Of a stretch of DNA of 19,657 nt, positions 15,916 through 19,657 are shown piece by piece. The stretch covers positions 1-19,657 of the forward strand of contig JBMOGA010000068.1 of NCBI GenBank assembly GCA_049318625.1, given 5' to 3'. Each line of letters begins with the position of its first letter. The first letter of the stretch is position 1. Origin of the DNA: JBMOGA01 sp049318625. Its GTDB lineage: Bacteria; Pseudomonadota; Alphaproteobacteria; Rhizobiales; Hyphomicrobiaceae. The notes under the pieces were generated by a model, which was not told where the DNA came from, made no database searches, and worked only from the letters and a program-made list of their open reading frames with translations. The translations under genes and the position numbers were made by a program.

Positions 15916-17154
15916 TCACTTCCTCTCGGTTGCGGCTGGCCCGCGCGCCGGCGCCGCAGCATCGCTCACGCCGCGGACCCGTTCGCCGTCGCGCAGGAAC
16001 GTGCCGGCCTTGGCGACGATCAGATCACCCTCGGCGAGACCGCTGGTTATCTCGACGCTGTCGCCGGCCGCGAGACCCGTGCGAACCGCGCGCGTCTCAA
16101 CACGGTCGCCGACGATCACCTGGACGCTGCGCGTGCCGTCCGCCTGGTAGAGGATGGCCGAAAGCGGCACCGCGAGCCCGCGGCCCTCAGCCACCGCCAC
16201 GCTGCCGCGCGCGAACGAGCCGACGCGCGGTTTGTCGAGGGTATCCAGAAGCACGCGCACGCGACCGAGCCGTGTGGCGCGGTCGATCTCCGGCGAGACG
16301 AGCCGCACCCGCCCCGTCGCATCGCCGAGGCCGGCAATGGCGATGGAGGCCAGCTGGCCGGGCTTCAATCGCGCCATCTGCGCTTCCGGCACCTCGGCGT
16401 CGAGCTCGATCTCGCCGTTCGCGATCAGACGGAACAGTGGATCGCCGGCGCCGGCGGCGAGCGCACCGATCCGTGCGGTGCGCCGGCTCACGATGCCGTC
16501 GGTGGTCGCCTTGATGTCGGTGCGCGAGCGCCGCCATGTGAGTTCACGCAGTTGTGCCTCGGCGACCTCCTTGTCGGCCTGGGCCAGCTTGAGACCGTCG
16601 CGGGCCGACACGAGCTGTGCCTGCGCGGTCTTCGCCGCCGCCTCCCGTTGATCGAAGACGCTGTCCGCCAGATGGCCGGATTGGCGCAGCGGCATCGCCC
16701 GCGTCAGCGCGTTGCGGGCTTCGTCGAGACGCGCCTCAGCCTGCGCGATCTGGCTCTCGGCCTGCGCGATGGCGGCCTTGGTGCGCGCGATCGAAGCTTC
16801 GTTCTGCGCCACCTGTGCGTCCAGCGTCGCTGTTTCCAGGCGGGCGAGGACCTGTCCCTTGGCGACCCGGTCGCCCTCGTCGGCCAGCACCTCGACGAGA
16901 CGGTAGCCGTCGATCTCGGGGGAGATCATGACCTCCTCCCGAGCGACCAGCGTGCCGGTGACGAGGATCGTCTCGCGAAAATCGCGCGGTTGGGCACGCA
17001 CCATCGTGACGTTCGGCAAGGCCGGCTCGCGCGTCATGGACTTGCCGGACTGGTCGGTGCCGCCGTCGCGCGAGGCCAGCGAAATGTGGCCGGTCGCGAC
17101 GAGTCCGCCGCCGACCGCCGCGACCACGGCCAGGAGGATGAGGAGGCGCTTCAT
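15916..17154 (-). CDS. RND efflux periplasmic adaptor (HlyD/AcrA/MdtA-like)
   Basis: This 412-residue membrane-fusion protein has an uncleaved anchor or signal helix (about 2-20) and no lipobox cysteine. The first lipoyl half lies around VTGTLVAREEVMISPEIDGY (65-84). A coiled-coil hairpin with repeated AQAE/IAQ heptads spans about 110-207. The second lipoyl half is DIKATTDGIVSRR (213-225), followed by beta-barrel and membrane-proximal domains. It couples the RND pump to an outer-membrane channel that is not in this window. Its ATG overlaps the TetR stop (ATGA), and its own stop is one base from the RND start, so regulator, adaptor and pump form one operon. Confidence 0.93.
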   Translation of the reverse strand: MKRLLILLAVVAAVGGGLVATGHISLASRDGGTDQSGKSMTREPALPNVTMVRAQPRDFRETILVTGTLVAREEVMISPEIDGYRLVEVLADEGDRVAKGQVLARLETATLDAQVAQNEASIARTKAAIAQAESQIAQAEARLDEARNALTRAMPLRQSGHLADSVFDQREAAAKTAQAQLVSARDGLKLAQADKEVAEAQLRELTWRRSRTDIKATTDGIVSRRTARIGALAAGAGDPLFRLIANGEIELDAEVPEAQMARLKPGQLASIAIAGLGDATGRVRLVSPEIDRATRLGRVRVLLDTLDKPRVGSFARGSVAVAEGRGLAVPLSAILYQADGTRSVQVIVGDRVETRAVRTGLAAGDSVEITSGLAEGDLIVAKAGTFLRDGERVRGVSDAAAPARGPAATERK

Positions 17155-17792
17155 GCGTGGGTCTCGCTGGTACGCTCGGACAGGGGTTGGGCGGCGGCGC
17201 CGGTCGGGTTGAGCATCCCGCCCAGAATGGCGAGGATGGCCGGCATCACGGATTTGGCATCGAAATCGGGGTCGATCGCACGGCGCCAGAACAGCCCGTC
17301 GCCGAGCACCGCGAGCACCATGGCGATCGTCCGGGTATCGAGCGCCGGATCGATCCGCCCGTCGGCGCGGGCGCGTTCGAACAGTTGCGTGAATCCGTCG
17401 AGGACGAAGCGGTCGACCGAGCGGAAAATCTGCCCGACCGCCTCGTTGCGGGTGGCCTCGACACCGATCTCGAGGCACAGCACGCGTTTGTACTGCGGTT
17501 CCTCGACGGTGTAGTGCTCGCCGAGCTTGCCGATCGCCGCGACCAGATCCGGGGCATCCGCCAGCCCCGCGAATTCGCGCTGCAACTTGGAGCGGTCCCG
17601 CTCGGCGATGCCGGCGATCAATGCTTCCTTGGATTTGAAATAGACATACAGCGCGCCGAGGCTGACGCCCGCGCCCGAGGCGATGTCCTGCATCGTGGTG
17701 CGGTGGAATCCGGCCCGTGCGAAACACGCCTCCGCCGCATCGAGAATGCGCTCCTGCCGTGCCACTTGAGTGGATGGTTTCAGTCTCGGCAT
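17151..17792 (-). CDS. TetR/AcrR-family transcriptional regulator of the efflux operon
   Basis: This 213-residue regulator has an N-terminal TetR DNA-binding domain: ERILDAAEACFARAGFHRTTMQDIASGAGVS leads into the recognition helix LGALYVYFKSKEAL (about 45-58). The C-terminal ligand-binding part ends in an AMVLAVLGDGLFWRRAIDPDF stretch typical of AcrR-type regulators. It is first gene of the operon, overlapping the adaptor by 4 bases, so it probably represses its own operon and is released by a pump substrate. Two matching palindromes upstream are candidate binding sites. Ligand unknown. Confidence 0.92.
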   Translation of the reverse strand: MPRLKPSTQVARQERILDAAEACFARAGFHRTTMQDIASGAGVSLGALYVYFKSKEALIAGIAERDRSKLQREFAGLADAPDLVAAIGKLGEHYTVEEPQYKRVLCLEIGVEATRNEAVGQIFRSVDRFVLDGFTQLFERARADGRIDPALDTRTIAMVLAVLGDGLFWRRAIDPDFDAKSVMPAILAILGGMLNPTGAAAQPLSERTSETHA

Positions 17793-17821
17793 ACCCGCCC
17801 GGCCTCATCAATCATGCGATC

Positions 17822-17887
17822 AAAACGAATGCTGGTTCTTTTTGGATCGATGATGAGGGGCGGTCAAGACGAATATGCGTTCATTTT
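17822..17887 (-). promoter_or_regulatory. Promoter region with two similar palindromes, candidate TetR operators
   Basis: Site 1 (17822-17843) has half-sites AAAACGAA and TTCTTTTT around a 6-base centre; 7 of 8 positions pair. Site 2 (17866-17887) has half-sites AAGACGAA and TTCATTTT around a 6-base centre; 6 of 8 pair. The sites align with each other (ACGAAT, N4, GTTC, N, TTT) and their centres are 44 bases apart, about four helical turns. A TTGACC -35-like sequence lies between them on the minus strand. The TGCGATCAA direct repeat (17815-17823 and 17887-17895) flanks both. Confidence 0.55.
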
Positions 17888-17955
17888 GCGATCAACGGCC
17901 GCGTCGAGACTCGACGTCCGACTTGAAAGATCGGGATTTTTCCGGGTGAGCCGGG

Positions 17956-18312
17956 CTAGCTGCGCTCGACGGTCGCAGTGGCCGTCATGGCGTCGTAGGT
18001 GCAGGCCATCGTGCCCTTGTCGGTCGCAACCGACAACACCAACAGGGGGTGGGGCCGCGCCGGCTCCTCGCTGCGCGACCAAGGCCACGACCACGCGGTT
18101 CCGGAAATACGAAGCTGAACCGTATCGGCGCGCGTCCAGGTCTGGGCGGGCAGCTTCAGGACGCGGCCGTCACTCTCGCAGGCCTTGACGGCGCGATCGA
18201 TGAACAGGCCGGCCACCGCGTCGCGGAGCGCGACGCGATAGGTATACTCCTGCCAGACGACCTTGGCGCCGGCGAGCAGGGCGAGCAGCAGAACGATCGT
18301 ACGCCAAGCCAT
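17956..18312 (-). CDS. Small hypothetical membrane-anchored or secreted protein (118 aa)
   Basis: I do not recognise a family. The protein starts with a hydrophobic segment (MAWRTIVLLLALLAGAKVV, about 4-19) that could be a signal anchor or uncleaved signal. It is followed by a soluble domain of about 95 residues with two cysteines (in KACESD and MACTYD), a possible disulfide if periplasmic. The C-terminal half looks like beta strands (TVQLRISG, LLVLSVATDKGTMACTYDAMTATATVE). A GAGGTGGAAG ribosome site precedes the ATG at 18312. Upstream in-frame codons to 18402 overlap a hairpin and were left out. It follows the aminotransferase gene on the same strand. Confidence 0.75.
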   Translation of the reverse strand: MAWRTIVLLLALLAGAKVVWQEYTYRVALRDAVAGLFIDRAVKACESDGRVLKLPAQTWTRADTVQLRISGTAWSWPWSRSEEPARPHPLLVLSVATDKGTMACTYDAMTATATVERS

Positions 18313-18374
18313 GGCTTCCACCTCGGGGTGCGGCCCCAATGTCGGCGGAAGAAGTGAACAACGCGTTGTCGGCC

Positions 18375-18402
18375 GTGCCGCCGGGGAGCACCCGGCCGGC
18401 AC
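18375..18402 (-). terminator. Strong GC hairpin after the aminotransferase gene
   Basis: GTGCCGCCGGG (18375-18385) pairs with CCCGG plus CGGCAC (18391-18402) around the loop GAGCA, with one bulged C at 18396. That makes 11 base pairs, starting 20 bases after the aminotransferase stop. There is no T-run, so it could be an attenuating or RNA-stabilising hairpin between two co-transcribed genes rather than a full terminator. Confidence 0.4.
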
Positions 18403-18422
18403 CCCCCCGCGCGGCCGCCGCC

Positions 18423-19592
18423 TCAGCCGGTCAGCAGCGTGCCGATCCGCCGGATCGCCTCGCGGATGTTCTCGGTCGAGTTGGCGTAGGAGAACCGAAT
18501 ATAGCCCTCGCCGTGGATGCCGAAGCTGGTGCCGGCGACGGTCGCGACACCGGCCTTCTCCAGCATCGCGTTCTGCAGCTCGCGCGCGCTGAGGCCGGTG
18601 CCGGTGATGTTCGGAAACGCATAGAAGGCGCCGCCCGGCTCGACGCAGCGGAAGCCCGGTAGCTGGTTCAGCAGCGGCACGATCACCCGGCGCCGCTCAT
18701 CGAACGCGGCCACCATCTTGTGGACCTCGTCCTGCGGCCCTTCGAGGGCCGCGATCCCGGCGAACTGGGTCGGCGCGTTGACGCAGCTGTGGCTGTTGAC
18801 GCACAGCCGCACCACCTTCTCGACCAGCGCCTGCGGCCACACCGAGAACCCGAGCCGCCAACCGGTCATGGCGTACGTCTTCGACCAGCCGTCGAGCACG
18901 ATCAGCCGGTCCCGCAGCTCCGCGAAGCGCAGCAGGCTGACGTGCTCGCGCCCGTCGTACAGCATCTGGCTGTAGATCTCGTCCCACAGCACCGCGACGT
19001 TCGGGTGCCGGGCAAGGCCGTCCACCAGCTTGCGGATCTCGCTTTCGGGCACCGCGCCGCCGGTCGGATTGCCGGGGCTGTTCAGCACGATCAGGCTCGT
19101 CTGCGGCGTGATCTGCGACAGCACCTCGTCGGCGCTGAAGGCGAACCCGTTCTCCTCGCGCAGCGCGATCGGCACCGGCTTGGCGCCGGTGTACTGGATC
19201 ATCGAGCGGTAGATCGGGAAGCCGGGGTCGGGATAGAGGATCTCGGCGCCGGGCTGGCCGAACATCAGAATGGCGAAGAACATCGTCGGCTTGCCGCCCG
19301 GCATGATGACGACATGGCCCGGATCGACGGTGACGCCGTGGCGGCGGTGCAGGTCGCGCACCACCGCTTCCCGCAGCGGCAGGATACCGTTGGCCGGCGT
19401 ATAGCCGTGGTGCCCGTCGCGCAGCGCCTTGATGGCGGCCTCGACCACGTGGGCGGGCGTCTTGAAGTCCGGCTGGCCGATGCCGAGGTTGATGATGCTG
19501 CGCCCGGAAGCGGCGAGATCAGCGGCCCGTGCCAGCACCTCGAACGCGGTCTCGGTGCCGAGCCGGTCCAGCCCGGCGGCGAGTTTCAACAT
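18423..19592 (-). CDS. PLP-dependent aminotransferase, class I/II (aspartate aminotransferase-like, subgroup I-gamma)
   Basis: This 389-residue cytoplasmic enzyme of fold type I should move an amino group between an amino acid and a 2-oxo acid. Visible motifs are LGIGQPDF (36-43), the HHGYTPANGILPLRE segment, NSPGNPTGG with PLP-contacting Asn175, LWDEIY with Asp204, and DGWSKTY with the PLP Schiff-base lysine at Lys238. Arg246 is in GWRLGF, and YIRFSYA near the C-terminus holds the substrate carboxylate arginine. A GGGAGAGA ribosome site precedes the ATG. The exact substrate (aspartate, aromatic, alanine or other) cannot be read from sequence. The small hypothetical gene lies downstream on the same strand. 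Confidence 0.93.
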   Translation of the reverse strand: MLKLAAGLDRLGTETAFEVLARAADLAASGRSIINLGIGQPDFKTPAHVVEAAIKALRDGHHGYTPANGILPLREAVVRDLHRRHGVTVDPGHVVIMPGGKPTMFFAILMFGQPGAEILYPDPGFPIYRSMIQYTGAKPVPIALREENGFAFSADEVLSQITPQTSLIVLNSPGNPTGGAVPESEIRKLVDGLARHPNVAVLWDEIYSQMLYDGREHVSLLRFAELRDRLIVLDGWSKTYAMTGWRLGFSVWPQALVEKVVRLCVNSHSCVNAPTQFAGIAALEGPQDEVHKMVAAFDERRRVIVPLLNQLPGFRCVEPGGAFYAFPNITGTGLSARELQNAMLEKAGVATVAGTSFGIHGEGYIRFSYANSTENIREAIRRIGTLLTG

Positions 19593-19602
19593 GAACGTCT
19601 CT

Positions 19603-19657
19603 CCCTAGCAGGCTGTTGAACTTCTCGCCGGCTGACAGCCCTCCGCGAATATGATTC
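19603..19657. mobile_element. Possible insertion-sequence terminus at the right edge
   Basis: The sequence CTAGCAGGCTGTTGAAC at 19605-19621 resembles the terminal inverted repeats of several IS families (AGCAGGCTGTTGAAAAA type). It continues to the window edge. No transposase or opposite end is visible, so this may be the start of an IS, a remnant, or chance. Confidence 0.3.

Noticed and set aside
15511..17514. 667-codon plus-strand open frame opposite the RND operon
   Set aside because: It is antisense to clear RND, adaptor and TetR genes and has no coherent features.

Overview
The window is very GC-rich DNA with strong G/C bias at third codon positions and tightly packed genes. The protein families and the tRNA read as a chromosomal segment of an alphaproteobacterium, most likely Hyphomicrobiales (Rhizobiales)-like. 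That assignment is an inference from gene content and style; there is no 16S or other marker gene here. I see no prophage, CRISPR array, toxin-antitoxin pair or defence gene. The general picture is ordinary envelope and transport genes with several uncharacterised small or medium proteins.

Left part (1-3600): the 5' part of an initiator tRNA-fMet runs off the left edge. Next comes a lipid-carrier sugar module: a small LABN-domain membrane protein and a DPM1-type GT2 glycosyltransferase (minus strand), divergent from a polytopic GT39/ArnT-like transferase (plus strand). Together they look able to charge a polyprenyl phosphate with a sugar and move it onto an envelope glycan or lipid A. One or two tiny membrane proteins follow.

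Middle (3700-9400): a two-gene operon encodes a secreted/membrane-anchored protein of unknown function and a YbjQ-family protein. It is divergent from a sodium:solute symporter. A 464-base non-coding stretch with several hairpins follows, then an Est30-like alpha/beta hydrolase with a long leader, convergent with a secreted DUF2147 protein.

Right part (9660-17800): two export systems meet tail to tail at a hairpin terminator. One is a plus-strand DevC-DevA-DevB type ABC exporter operon with overlapping genes. The other is a minus-strand operon of TetR regulator, periplasmic adaptor and RND (HAE1) pump. Neither has an outer-membrane channel gene in the window, so both presumably use a TolC-like protein encoded elsewhere. 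Two similar palindromes upstream of the TetR gene are good candidates for its operators.

The right end has a small secreted or anchored hypothetical protein and a class I/II aminotransferase. The last 50 bases resemble an insertion-sequence end. I found no clearly new system. The best leads are the structured 7399-7862 region, the unknown-protein/YbjQ operon and the paired TetR operator candidates.
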